Shown here: positions 10,523-22,523 of the stretch, piece by piece
How the letters are laid out: each line of letters begins with the position of its first letter
How positions within the stretch are numbered: the stretch's first letter is position 1
Assembly: GCF_032854445.1 (NCBI RefSeq)
Contig: NC_088296.1
Coordinates: 12,376,706-12,440,705 of the forward strand
DNA length: 64,000 bases
Origin: Liolophura sinensis
Lineage: Eukaryota > Mollusca > Polyplacophora > Chitonida > Chitonidae
Direction: 5' to 3'
Position numbers and translations under genes: made by a program
Notes under the pieces: model-generated
The model's input: the letters and a program-made list of their open reading frames with translations, nothing else
Databases searched by the model: none
What the model was told of the DNA's origin: nothing

Positions 10523-11670
10523 CCATGGACTGAATCTGAGAGTGGATATGACATCGCATCCACAGGAGTGGACATGACTAACTTAATTCCACAAAAAGAA
10601 GACATGACTCATTTCTGCTGAAGACATGACCCATTTTTATCATCCATTGACACATATCTGCTGTAGATGTCACCCATTTCCATGGAAACCATGACCTAGA
10701 AAGAAACATCTGACCCAGTTTCCCCTGTGCACATGACCTATTTTAGCAGTTATATATTTGTAGCTGTGAGGTACAAGAACGGGTCTGGCTTAGTTTCGCG
10801 GGAAGCTGTAGCAAGCAACAAATGGAAACAAGCACACTGTGTATATGTACTTAGTTTCTGCCTGACATTTGAAGATGGCAAACCCGTCACAGAAATTGGT
10901 CACAGAAGTCATCTACGTAACTGTCTCAGGGCTATAACGAGGCGCACCAAAACGAAGAAGGAAACTTTTGATAGTTGTGAAATCTTTCTGCATTCAGCAT
11001 CACTATCCCCTACCCTGCAGCAGACAAGGATTTCTGACCAGCTTTGTGGATTTGAGGCAGACTGATAAGACTTTTCTTTAGTTCTGACCAGTTTTGTTGA
11101 AATCCGCTCTAAAGTTTTGTGACTGATACGTGTATTGAGAACATGTCTGGAAGATGGCAGGGCAAGCAGAAATCTTTACTATGGTTTGATATTCAAGACA
11201 ACTGTAAAAGTGACTGTTCCCATCTCACATCTCTAGAAACTGCTGTGGCAACACAGGTGCATTTGTTAACGTGCAAAAACGAAGAGGCATTCTCAAAACT
11301 GAAGACTTCTCTTATGAAGGGAGATAATTCAGGGTGTTCTGATTTTTTTAATGTTGTGAATTGTGATTCAGATGATTTTAGTTTTCTCTTCTTCAACCAA
11401 TTTCAGCGACTGAAGGATGATTGTTTCACGAAGATTGTCGCCATTGTTGGAACCAGTGTAAATATTTTAGTTAGTTTGATCCTCTGTTAGTTGGAGGAGA
11501 CGTGTCATGTAAAATCATCGCAGTTCTATCGTCACATATTGTCCCCATCATATTTCACCTTGTTACAAAGTTTCATGCTGCCATTTTGACACAGTTGTTG
11601 GAAGGGGAATCAAGACTGTTCTAGCAGTCCTGCAAATTAAATCATCATGTCCAGACTACTTCACACATTA

Positions 11671-11930
11671 AAGGAAGAGTTCTTCAAAGAGAGAAATTAC
11701 TGGATTTGACCTGGGTACTTTTAGCAACCAAAGGAAGAGTTCTTCTAAGGGTGACAACTGCATAGGGAGTGGTTACTTAAGCATTTAATGAAGACTTCTT
11801 CCAAGGGAGATAACTGGATTGGCCTAGGCACTTTTAAAATATGTGGAAAATTTTTTTTCCATGGCATGAAGTGGATATGCCTAGCTGCTTCAAGCATTTA
11901 CAGGAGAATTCCTTTAGGGGAGATAATGGG
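11671..11930. repeat. 60-bp-spaced imperfect repeats in putative 3' UTR
   Basis: Related blocks at 11671, 11731 and 11791, and a weaker one near 11901. Each carries an aaggaagagttcttc-like core followed by gagataactgg-like sequence. Confidence 0.7.
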
Positions 11931-14219
11931 ACTACGTCTTGAACCTGCCAAAAAGATGGTGTGTGCTGATTTCTAAAAAGATGTTCCCATTCGCACTACT
12001 ATTCCTGGATGGTTTCGTCAGCAAGGAAACAGAAATGGCGGTGGTGTTTATACGAACATATTTTTGTCCAATGATACGGCTTTATTGTCAGATGTCCATA
12101 ACTGTATTTATCTGTACATACGTGTTTCTATTTAGACCTAGGTCATATTATAATAATGCATTTTTTTTTATGTTACAGTCCCATTTTTGTTTTGTATATC
12201 TGTGAGTTTGTGGGTGTTGATTGAATGCGGCCTCTGTTCTGATTTTTGCGTCCCTCTTGTATATACATATAAATATGTGTTAAATGAGCAGCATTGCTTC
12301 AACTATCACCAGTGGTGTAACCCAAATCATGTACAGCCCATTTCCTTGTATGTCGGAGTGTTCATTTCAGCCTAACAGAAGAAGAATTCATTTCCAATTT
12401 GTCAAAGCCATGGCTTTAGTGAAAGTGATATGAAATTCGTCATAGATCTCTTATTTAAAAATCTGCTTTTATATACTCCGTGTAACAGAAATTTTTTAAA
12501 TTATGACTGGATATACATATAGTCACATTTTATGTTAAGATATGTTCAACAGTTTGTCTATAGATCATGTTCCTGAAGAACGAACTCCAAAAATTGAATG
12601 AACTTTAAAAGGGCATATATTACAAAGTCAAGATAAGTGTAAATATTAGACCATGTTAATTTGCGAACATTGAAATTGTCAAACTGTACAAATCAAAGGT
12701 GTGTGTACTGTTTTATTTTACACCTACAAAGGTCATGGAAGATGTCTAGGGCTTAAAGCATTTTAGTCCTTTTGGTTCAAGTCTGGTCGACTGCCATCAT
12801 CAAATGATCCATCAGAGACACACTAGTTAATTACTAAAAGTGACTGATGATTCATTTGCATATTTCACATCCAGAGTGACAACGGGTGCAGTTTGTTGAC
12901 TTCAAGACAGCTTTTGATTTGTTAAGGATGTTTTTGGTATTAGATTAAGTTTTTGGTAAATATCAAATTGGAAAATTTTTCTGTGGAAGGAAAATTAAAA
13001 ACAAAAGTCTGGAATTTGTTCATTTCAACCCAATTCATGTACAAAATGTTTGTTCATTAAAAATGCAAAATTTAATTTTTATTCCTCAAATTGTTTAGTC
13101 TATAGGACCAAAACAGAAGATGTAATGGCACAATGTATTTGCATTTATGAATTTGTAGAACAGTTATCTGTTTACTTGCCTTTTTTTTAGAAACATTTTT
13201 GAAACTTGTCCTCGTATTAAAAGCAAAGCAAAGCAAAGCTGTTGATGTTAGGAAATGTAAATTAGTGTATATGTGGGTGTGTGTGTTGATAGATATTTTA
13301 ACATGGGAGGGTGGGACAGTTGATGGAACAACCCACAGATTACTGTCACTCCATCTTTTCTAAAGATTGTATAAAGCAGTGAGTATATGGCTACCATAGA
13401 CCAAGGCCTAACTTTTACACAACAACTTTTTGTAGTTTTTTTACTTTCACCTTTTGAAGTCTTAATTATTCCTGCTATGTTTTTATGTCGATTCAAGTCT
13501 TTTTCTGCCTTCTACATTGTGAAAAAATGCCAATTTTTTGGCTTGATCTAAAACTGCGTTTTCGCATTTTTTGAATGTACTTGTAAGGATTTGCGTTGGG
13601 AATTTTGTTTCCGGGTGTGGGAAATCTGAGGTTTTCATGAGCCGATGATATTTATCTTTTTTATCGCCTGACATGTTTTCATCCCTCATCAACTCTGTCC
13701 AGAAAGCATTATTCCTGTCGTAAGAGTTATTTCCCCTGATGATTTCGTGATATTTATATTTTATTGGTCATATAAACGTCCAAGCCTTTGAGATATTCGA
13801 ATCAGAATGACGTAGCAGATAGATTGCAGTATTTGTCCGTCTAGAGTAGTCTTCCCCTGGAGGCGATATCAGATCAAAAAGTATAGACACTTAAGATATT
13901 AGATATGATATCTGTATTTTTCGTTTTTCTTGGGTTTTTGTTTTGTATTTTAGGGTTTTTTTTTCGTGTTTTTTTTTTTAATCTGATCATCTTTGTCAAG
14001 ACTTTTTTTGAAGTCCAATGTTTTGTATAAACGTTCATACTTGCATCACTAAGCCCCGTTTTGTACGTAACTGTGGAGGAACTACGCATTGCCATTTTTT
14101 GTATTATGTAAACCCACAAATATGTCCCCCTGCCATGTTTGTCATTACTTGTTCTCCCCGATAAATCATTTCTAAATTATAGACTGAAAAAATGATATTC
14201 TTGAGAACAGAACGCATTA

Positions 14220-14225
14220 AATAAA
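14220..14225 (+). promoter_or_regulatory. candidate polyadenylation signal AATAAA
   Basis: AATAAA with a downstream TGTGCTC and then an A run. It is the first strong hexamer on the + strand after the neogenin stop that I noticed. Assignment to this gene is inference. Confidence 0.4.
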
Positions 14226-14240
14226 ATCTCCCTGTGCTCA

Positions 14241-15296
14241 AAAAAAAATGCCGAACCTTTTTTTATTCTTTATACTATATGGCTTACCGTATATTTCGTT
14301 TAATTTCGTATGCGTCATGAGTAGGCGTCAGATGGTGTGTTTAGAATGTTGTTCCATTGAGGCAGCAGTATAAATATGCCGAACCTGGGACTGGTCTGAT
14401 ACACCGTCGTGATATGAAGGACTTATAGGAAAATGGGCATTATATCCCAAATAAACAAAGAAGTCCTTCCCTATGAAGATGGGACCGCTTCACGTAACAG
14501 ACAAAATTGAAATAAATGCGTTATACAGCAATACCGATATTTTCACAAAACGCTCGGTTTTCCTACACTCTTGAAGCTGGCCGCCGTCATATTGGAGAAT
14601 TCCTTTTAGTTTAAAGCACCAATGGAGAAACTCAGACGCATGCCTACAAAGAACTGAAGAGATGATCAGTTTTGTTTAAGCGACGTGAGAGTTGGAAAAT
14701 GCGTCCAGAAGTTACCGGTAGCCTAAAGGTAGTTTACCGTCAGAACATCGTTTAATGGCGTTGGCAACATATGTCAGTCAGGTAAAAGATAACACTATAA
14801 AACTGTTCTACTGGACAATGTATATTATTTACTGACGTTGCGGCGACAACCTATCGCCTTCAACAGAGTAGGTGTTAAGCAAAAAGAATTCCTATTTTAC
14901 ATACAAAACCAAAGTGAACAAACAGTACAGTAGGTCTATGTACAAGTTATATGGTGAACACAGTTCACGTTCACGGTTGAAGTATACAATGGGCGTGTAC
15001 AATTTAAAACAATGAGACAACAGGAGCTGGTATATAGTGACAGAATTTGAATGTAATACAGTTTTACACGAGTGAACAAATTTTACCATGTTGAGGTACA
15101 TTTACACAAGCTAATTAACATTTTTTTCAACCTTGTGTCCCAGGTGTGTGATAAGTTAGATTAAATCTGAGTCCACCAATGCGGTTGAGAGCGGGATTTT
15201 TAACCTTTACGAAAATGGCTTCCTTAACCCCTCTCTCAAACCAATGGGGCTCCTTGGATAAAATATTTACGTTATCCCCAGTAAAACTGTGACCTG

Positions 15297-15354
<58 letters not shown>

Positions 15355-15705
15355 ATACAGCAGAATCATACAAAAAAGCTACGTTCCTATATGTAAGTCA
15401 GAGTCTCAATTAAGTTTTGTTCAAGCTTGTGTATAAATTTTCAGCAACCTGAAAATTCGCCAAGCAAATAAAATAAATAAATATTGATGGAAGGCATGCA
15501 ATTGGTCCCTAATGAACGTAGACTATACAAATTGTCACCAAGCAGTATGTGAGAGTGAACAGTGAAAGAGGGGGAATCTGTGTATGACCACCTTAGTTAC
15601 CCTGCGTACAGTTGGGGGGGGGGGGGGGTGAGGGGGGGAGGTGGTGATTGATAAAATAGCCAGAAGTATAACCTGAGACTTACCACGTGATCTGCAGTGA
15701 CTAAT
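14241..15705. other. intergenic, (AT)n tract and G run, no gene seen
   Basis: Between the putative neogenin 3' end and the possible exon at 15,706. Contains (AT)~26 at 15,299-15,350 and a G-rich run at 15,616-15,646. The 80-codon ORF across the AT tract is an artefact of the repeat. Confidence 0.7.
15299..15350. repeat. (AT)n microsatellite
   Basis: About 26 uninterrupted AT units. Confidence 0.97.
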
Positions 15706-15853
15706 ATGGTAAACATAGTGGATCAGTTAATGGCAATTGACATCCGGCGAAAGATATTAAGTGATTATAATCCGGTGCCCGGCCGGACAGGCATGAAAAC
15801 ACTACCCAGACTTCGTGACTGGAGTCGCCTCCAGAAACCATTCAGTCGGTCAG
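15706..15853 (+). CDS. possible first coding exon of an unrecognised gene
   Basis: ATG at 15706 opens 49 codons (MVNIVDQLMAIDIRRKILSD, then VPGRTGMKTLPRLRDWSR) before CAG|GTATGG at 15,854. The stretch is GC-richer than its flanks and its residues look like ordinary protein rather than translated AT-rich noise. A ctgcag at 15,692-15,697 could also act as an acceptor. I cannot name a family and found no convincing partner exon downstream. It may be chance. Confidence 0.3.
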
Positions 15854-16844
15854 GTATGGAAGCCGATGCGTGCTATATGGTGTGTTTTATCGACTCTCGT
15901 AGAATTGCGGAGGTATTAAGCTCGAGTTGGTCATTATCTCCATTTAGCTATTTTTTCAGCATGACGTGTTTCAAATGAAGGTTTCTTTCGCCGTTGTCTG
16001 CTTTTTACCAGATGTGACTGCACGTTATGAATTATAAGTTGCAAGCATGGCTTGTCTGAAGACTGGCGTTAGAACTGGAGTCTTGAAGACAACCTGAATT
16101 ATTCTGTAGATAGGCCTACATCACGTTGATACAAAAAGAAAACTAGTTGAAATCATTTTTATAACCATTGAAAAAATCATTTTCCAAAGATATTTGAAAG
16201 AGAAAAAAATATATTTTGTTATTTAACTGGAGTTTTTCCAAGATCCGAATAATATTTCACATATAACCCGGCGGTCGACGCGGTTTGGCCTCCGATCGCA
16301 GTTTCATAAACGTGACCTAGTCGGACACAATTTCCTCCATACAGCGCCGCTCACCGCGTTCGCTTTATGTCTCTGCCACCACTAGATAATTTTGTGCAGA
16401 ATCTTAAATAACGTGGAGGTCACTGGGGTCACGGTGATGGGGCAGGAAATGTCAGCACACACAAAAACTAGGCCTCCACCTTTCATTCTCCTTATCTATA
16501 ATATATTCGCACACAACTGCAGCATGTTTTTAACAATCACCTGAAACAATCTTGTTGATGAATGTTGATTAAATAGTTCCGCGTGAGGATACCAGTGGTG
16601 AGACAAAGACATAACAAGCCTGCGTGCGTCGCACATGCTCCAAAGGTCAAGCTGGTTACGTGGTGGCAGTGATGTAAAACGAGCGTAACGAGCGGCATGT
16701 GCGCAGTGAGGAGAATGAATCGGCCAGTTGATGTTACAGTTGAAAGCGCTGTGGAACGAGAAAAAATTAAAAGCTTGTATACAACGGAATTAACTGAGTA
16801 TATAGCCTCATAGCTAGCCTATTGGTTTACGTCTCGCTAGCTGT

Positions 16845-17040
16845 AATGGTTAGAGCCCTAGCTCACTGCAGCTACAGCAGGCCTTTAAATTATCAAGTGA
16901 GATAGCGCGTTCAAATTCAGCTTTTCCTACTTCAGCTTTCCCTACTTCAGCTGAGAGTTTTTTATCAGGAGGTTTGTCTGGTGCCTAATCCGGGCACACC
17001 GATTCCCTCCACCAACAAATTTAACCACCGCGGTATAAAC
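16845..17040 (+). mobile_element. tRNA-derived SINE, diverged
   Basis: tRNA-like head (ctgtaatggttagagccc; box-B-like gcgcgttcaaattcag), then the body phrase 'aatccgggcacaccgattcc ctccacc' shared in form with other SINEs here. Both boxes have drifted. The tail is not clear. Confidence 0.5.
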
Positions 17041-17540
17041 GAAAATTTGACATTTTAAAAGTCGGTCAAAAAAGTTAAGAGAAAGAAAATTTTAAAAATG
17101 ACCTTTGATTAAGACTTCTGCAACAGCAGTTTCCAGTAAATAAACGTTCTTGTGGGTTTGTTAAGGTGGTACATGTAATTCAAGGGAAATAATTTTGTCA
17201 TTGATAAATCTTCAACTTACAAGAGTGGTTTCCCCTGTATCGGTTCGCGTGACGCAAACGTCGGCCAGACTAGGCTGGGAAGCGCACTATATACAGTTTA
17301 GTTTAAACTTATTTTATTGGCACTTGATCAAAGCGATTGAGTGGAAAGTTGTATAGCTTATATAACCCTCTCCTTACAAACATTTTATACAAAAGTTGAC
17401 TGAGGTTACATTTATAATATAATAATACAGCAGAAAGAAAACAGTGGCGGGAATGTGCAACAAAAAGCACTATAGGCTATATACTCTTTCAGGTCCACAA
17501 CCTTGCTCTGTCTAACATGGCGTATAAGTAATCATCGTCC

Positions 17541-17645
17541 TTATGTGGTGATGTGACATGGCAAGCTGTGGTCACGTGACATGGTTGGTTAGCTGTGGTC
17601 ATGTGACATGGTTAGCTGTGGTCATCTTGTGACACGATTAGCTGC
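17541..17645. repeat. ~27-bp imperfect tandem repeat, about four copies
   Basis: Repeats of the 'agctgtggtcatgtgacatggtt' type, diverging towards the right end. Confidence 0.75.
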
Positions 17646-17672
17646 TATAGCTGTTCTATGATTCTAAGATAT

Positions 17673-17673
17673 A

Positions 17674-17762
<89 letters not shown>

Positions 17763-17816
17763 AAACTTGACTACGACGTAAAACACCATACGAATGAATA
17801 AATAAACAAATTCTTC
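17673..17816 (+). mobile_element. (AT)n tract followed by SINE tail
   Basis: About 45 AT units (17,673-17,761) run into ttgactacgacgtaaaacacc and an AATA-rich end, matching the SINE 3' tail. The (AT)n may have grown beside the insertion. Confidence 0.65.
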
Positions 17817-18020
17817 AGTAAAATACAAACTGCCTAAGGACTTCATGTACAATCGCAGACTTCCGGTAATGGTACCTTGACAGGTGTGCGAGCTGTCAGG
17901 CTCGATTTGGCAATCTGGTGCAAATTTTACGTCTACTTGGCCATTCAGTTTCAAGTGACTGGCCGTGCATAGTACAATCGGATTATCTACGATAATACTA
18001 GGTTATTTATTTAAATCTCC

Positions 18021-18830
18021 ATGTCCACCATTTACAAACGAAGAGGTGGTGTGGATCCATCATCCGAAGAAATTTCCAACTCAAAAAACAACATGGCGGC
18101 ATTCACGAGTCGTAACACGGACATCACAGTATCGAGCTTTAGTTCATTGGAGGAATTGTGCCAAGTATCGGAAATATCTGACCTCAGTGGTTGTTTTGCC
18201 AAACTTCATACGTTGTTTAGCTCCAAGATGAAGTCACTGAGTGGCACAGTTCATCAAGTTCGACTTCCTGGAAATAATGTTGAGAATTCTGTTGAGGCAC
18301 AAAATCAAGGCATAGCAAATTTGTAGAAACCCAAGATCACGACATACTGAAAATAAAAAAGGCCTTAATGAAAGAGAGAAACGAGCAGCTGAAATTGGAC
18401 ATATGGGGACGAAAAAATGGAATTTAATTGTCTAACGAATTCCAGGTGAACAATATGAGGATACTTGCAAATGAGAAGAGATAGTTCGTGTAGTATTTAT
18501 TGAAAAACTGAAACTATCAGAGAATACCGTAGAAACCATGTTATTCCAAGCTATCCATCGCTTTCCCGGGGGTCCACAGGGTTGGAAGAATAAAATAGTT
18601 CGTTTTATTTAACTTTACCACAGGGATAATGTGCTCGCGGTTGCCCGTGGAGTTTCTCGTGGCTCTAGGTTTAGTGCAGTTCCAGAGCTAACACCAGTTG
18701 CTGTTCATAGACGTTACGAACTAGTTTACGATGCTAAGTCCAACGAAAAACAATCTAAGAAAAAACTACAGTACACCCGAGACCACGCACCCCCCCTCCT
18801 CCCCACCCCCACCCCCTCCTTTCATTCGTG
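18021..18830 (+). pseudogene. non-LTR retrotransposon ORF1 remnant (L1-like)
   Basis: An ATG at 18021 opens 101 codons rich in Ser/Glu/Leu (coiled-coil-like: SFSSLEELCQVSEISDLSGC). After the stop the homology continues in other frames: KERNEQLKLDIWGRKNG, then a RRM-like stretch (IHRFPGGPQGWKNKIVRF) and a C-terminal-like part (VAVHRRYELVYDAKSNEKQS). That order (coiled coil, RRM-like, basic C-terminus) is that of L1-type ORF1 RNA-binding proteins. At least three stops or shifts are present. It lies directly upstream of the ORF2 remnant on the same strand. Confidence 0.7.
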
Positions 18831-19629
18831 ATCCTCAAGCCAAAGTAAGTGAACACAATATCCGTGACTTTTAGTTGCTTATCCTCACATTGGCTGGAAG
18901 TAAATGGAAATACATTAACAATGTCAACATCAATATTTGGCACAACACAGAACCTCTTGTAACACGTGTGAGAATTGAAATACCATAAAACTCCTTTGTT
19001 TCATTAAAAGGCCATATCCGTGTGAGATCAAATGCTAACATGGAACAGCTTATGTTGACATTCTGGAACACCCAAGAGAACTGTGAATAAAAAGAGTGGA
19101 AACACGCAGTTGTATCGAAGTGTAGAAATGTGAAATTGCATTGCCTCTCTTTAGGCTATACTCCGCCTATTATTAGCTACAGCTATGTCCATTTGGAAGA
19201 CTTAACCCACAATTACACATGATTGTTATGTAGCTAAATTATTATCTACACAACTTAGTTTAAACTATTAAACAACCTGTGTTCTGAAACCTTATATTAT
19301 TTATCCAGTATCCATTATGTATCCCTGGAAGATATTTCTGCTTACTTTAAAATATCAAATTTCTTGTATATCAAACTTGTTCAAAGCAATTCTACTGGAG
19401 CGTGATTACCCGTGCATTCGAACTTCATACCAACAGCAGCAGTGCCGCATAACGAGGAACGGCACTCTCATCTAGGCATGGCGAACAGAGCAAGCAGTGT
19501 AAATCTACAGACAGAAATCGCTCAGCTGTAAGACCTACGGGTAAGATGTCGGGCTATTTTAAACCACACGCTGATGAACGACAACTGTTCTCTGCTGATG
19601 AATACAGGAAACCGGAGAGGAAGTTGTAC

Positions 19630-21970
19630 TGCGCTTTTCACTTCTAAACGTATAGGGCTTGTTAACAAAAACACCCAACAAACTACAAGACCCAGTTATC
19701 TAAAAACTGTGAAAAAAATGACGCGATAATGACTGAAACATGGGAAATGATCTCATTCAAGGATTTCACTTAGTTCCATGTGAATCGCACCGACAACAAA
19801 CCTTCCGCCAGACGCGAGAATGTTCTTGCTTTCAAATCTTTGCTCATCTGGTACGTCTACTGAACAGCAGCACGATATCCTGTGAACGATATCCTGTGGG
19901 TTAATTTATAATCAATTTCACTGCAAGATGTAAGACAAAATTTGAACATAATCAGCCTGATAGGCTAGTCGATCTACCTAGATCTATCTAGTATTGTAGA
20001 ATTCTACGCTTTCAACTGAGTATATTGGCAATCGTTATTTAGAGATCACCTCTGCTTAACTAAATTAAAGTCGGACACAATTAACATACGGAGACATCAA
20101 CAAAGACAAAGTTGATCACTGTCTAAATAAGTTTATTTCTGTGTTACAGTGTTCTGGCAACTGTTTCCTGAGGCCAAAAAGGGTCAGCAGATGACGCCAA
20201 GCCTCCAAATCTGCGCTGAATGTGAAAATTTGAGACAAATGGTCAGCAGATCATTAAAAAACTATCACGCATATAAATCCGAAAGAAATCGAGAAGAATT
20301 GATGGTAGCTCGAACTTAGTATAGAAATCTAGTTAGATCATGCCATAGAGACTTTAATATTACCATGACACAAAAGCTACAAGATATTCAGTCCAGTAGC
20401 TCGAAAAGGTATTAGAAACTGTTAAAGGCTAAGCAATGCGATACAGATTATATGTCTGTTTGTATGTTCACCGAATTTTTCAAATCTGTAAATTACCCCA
20501 ACAACAACTTTCAGGACCGCAAATAAGCCACAGTTGAATGTATTGAAAGATATCAAAGGGAAGAGCTAAAAGTCATGTTTACTCAGCTATATGAAAACAT
20601 CTCCGAGGCTGTAATACATGCCATTGCGCAATGGAAGACCAGTAAGTCAGGAGGAATTGACAAGGTTATCAGCGAATTATTGATACATGGAAAGAATGAT
20701 TTAGTCCCCACGTCACTGGTTTTGTTTAACGCCATTTTCGACTCTGGCTATTTCCCAGAGGCTTGGGTCGGAGGATTATGTAATTCCTTTACACAGAAAG
20801 GCAAAAAGAATGATGTCAATAATGATATAGGCAATACTCTTTTAAGTTGTACAGAGAAGTTGTATACGCGCATATTGAATAAACGCCTTACCAAATGGGA
20901 AGAAGCAAACAACGTGCATGTAGAAGCACAGACGGGTTTTCGAAAATGTACGAGTACTGTTGATGATATATTTGTATTGCATACCATTATTTCTCATTTA
21001 CTGAATTCTGGTAAAAGATTAGTCTATGGCTTTATTGATTTTACAAAGGCATTCGACTAGATTGTTCGAGATCTATGGAACAAATTATTTTAAATTCGGA
21101 TTACGGGGGAAAATTTTTGATATTATTGTTTCCATGGATAAATCCGTCCGCTCTAGATTTAAATACAACAATCATGTTGGTCAAGAATATTTTTGCTATG
21201 CGGATGTAAGACAAGACAAATGGCTGTCCTCGTTTTTATTCTCAATGTACATAAATGATCTTGAAGTTGAGTTTTAAATTAATGGCATCAAGGGAATAAC
21301 TATGGAAGATTTTTGTATGCTCTTATTACACAGGCGATGTGGTAATAATGGCAGAAAGTGAGATTGGACTTCACGAGTCAGTAGATGCATTACAAGATTA
21401 TTGCTTTTTATGGAGACTAAGCGTAAATATAGAAAAGTAATGGTATTTAGAAAAGGGGGAAGACTATCTAAAAATATGAGTTTCTATCATGACAATGAGA
21501 TGTTAGAAATTGTGGACAAATTTAGTTTTCTTGGAATTGTTTTTTTTTTGCCGTGGGGATCCTTTACAAATCCCAAGACACGTTAGCGGGTTAATTGATA
21601 AAGGTCATTTTTAGCCTGAACCAATAAATATACAAATTCATCGTTTTGCAAGTCAGCCATGTGCTAGATTTGTTTGATAAACACATTGTCCAAATAATGT
21701 GTTATGCAGGTTAAGTATGGGGTTTTTCAAACGCACCAGTCCTAGAACGGATTCATTTCGGCTTTTGTAAACGTTTATTAGGTGTGAAATTCAGTAAAGA
21801 TCTTATTTATGGCGAAACCGGTCGCAATAACAATGTCGGCCTTGAGAGTTTCAGCTATTCTTAAATACTGGCTTAAAATGACTCTGTCAGAGGACAGACG
21901 TATGGTAAAACGTGCTAATTCCGTATTACTGAACGATTATCTATCACGAAACAAGGTTAACGGTCACCTA
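19630..21970 (+). pseudogene. non-LTR retrotransposon ORF2 remnant (endonuclease plus reverse transcriptase)
   Basis: ORF2 encodes an apurinic-type endonuclease and a reverse transcriptase that copy the element into the genome. Endonuclease traces appear at 19,630-19,870 (LLTKTPNKLQ, TETWEMISF, HVNRTDNKPSARRE). The linker follows at 20,140-20,560. The RT fingers and palm are open at 20,575-21,058 (GGIDKV, LFNAIFDSGYFPEAW, GNTLLS, ILNKRLTKWEEA, GFRKCTSTVDDIF, YGFIDFTKAFD). The thumb side continues with a frame change (21,061-21,275, SSFLFSMYINDLE), a degraded catalytic box (GDVVIMAE, where YADD is expected), then VMVFRKGGRLSKN and KFSFLGIVF. The C-terminal part, WGFSNAPVLERIHFGFCKRL, lies at 21,718-21,780. 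Many stops and frameshifts: a dead copy. The clade is uncertain. Confidence 0.85.
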
Positions 21971-22133
21971 TCAGGAGTCTGACGTCTACATCTCTGTTTA
22001 GTGTTGGCTGGGTAGAATATACGGATCATGCACATTTTATTTTGTTTCATATTTCTTTACAGATAAAAAAATCTGTAATCTGTACTAAATAATTTGTCAT
22101 TACCATCATCAGTAATTAATAACTATACGTGGC

Positions 22134-22523
22134 GATAGAGCAAGTTCTGTGGAGGTTTATTCTCGCCAGTGCTTTCCTATATTGGTACACCTCTGTATGA
22201 TAGAGCAAGTTCTGTGGAGCTTTATTCTCGCCAAAACCTTCCTATATCGGTACACCTCTGTATGATAGAGTAAGCTCTGTGGAGCTTTATTCTCGCCAAT
22301 ATTGTCCAATATTGGTACACCTCTGTATGATAGAGCAAGTTCTGTGGAGCTTTATTCTCGCCAAAACCTTTCTATATCGGTACACCTCTGTATGATAGAG
22401 CAAGTTCTGTGGAGCTTTATTCTCGCTAAAACTTTTCTATATCGGTACACCTCTGTATGACAGAGCAAGTTCTGTGGAGCTTTATCCTCGCCAATATTGT
22501 CCAATATTGGTACACCTCTGTAT
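22134..22523. repeat. 65-bp tandem repeat, six copies
   Basis: Unit gatagagcaagttctgtgga then gctttattctcgcc...ggtacacctctgtat. Copies start exactly every 65 bp: 22134, 22199, 22264, 22329, 22394, 22459. Two subtypes alternate (ccaaaacctttctatatcgg versus ccaatattgtccaatattgg), suggesting duplication in blocks of two or three. It begins about 160 bp after the last LINE homology and may be part of its 3' end. Confidence 0.97.

Larger units (their letters stand above)
10523..14240 (+). other. putative 3' UTR of the neogenin/DCC gene
   Basis: Follows the stop with no believable ORF or splice site. It contains imperfect ~30-bp repeats of a 'gacatgacccatttctgctg' type (10,560-10,740) and 60-bp-spaced repeats (11,671-11,930). 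The ORFs here (for example 10727-11065 and 11119-11490) show no family resemblance and I regard them as chance. The 3' end is inferred from an AATAAA at 14220-14225 with an A9 run 14 bases later. A shorter UTR is possible, for example with ATTAAA near 13217. Confidence 0.45.

Noticed and set aside
10727-11490. Two 112-123-codon + ORFs after the neogenin stop
   Set aside because: No motif, no splice context, and they lie in the likely 3' UTR.
15127-15369. ORFs containing IYIYIY runs (also at 17,664 and 63,677)
   Set aside because: Translated (AT)n microsatellites.
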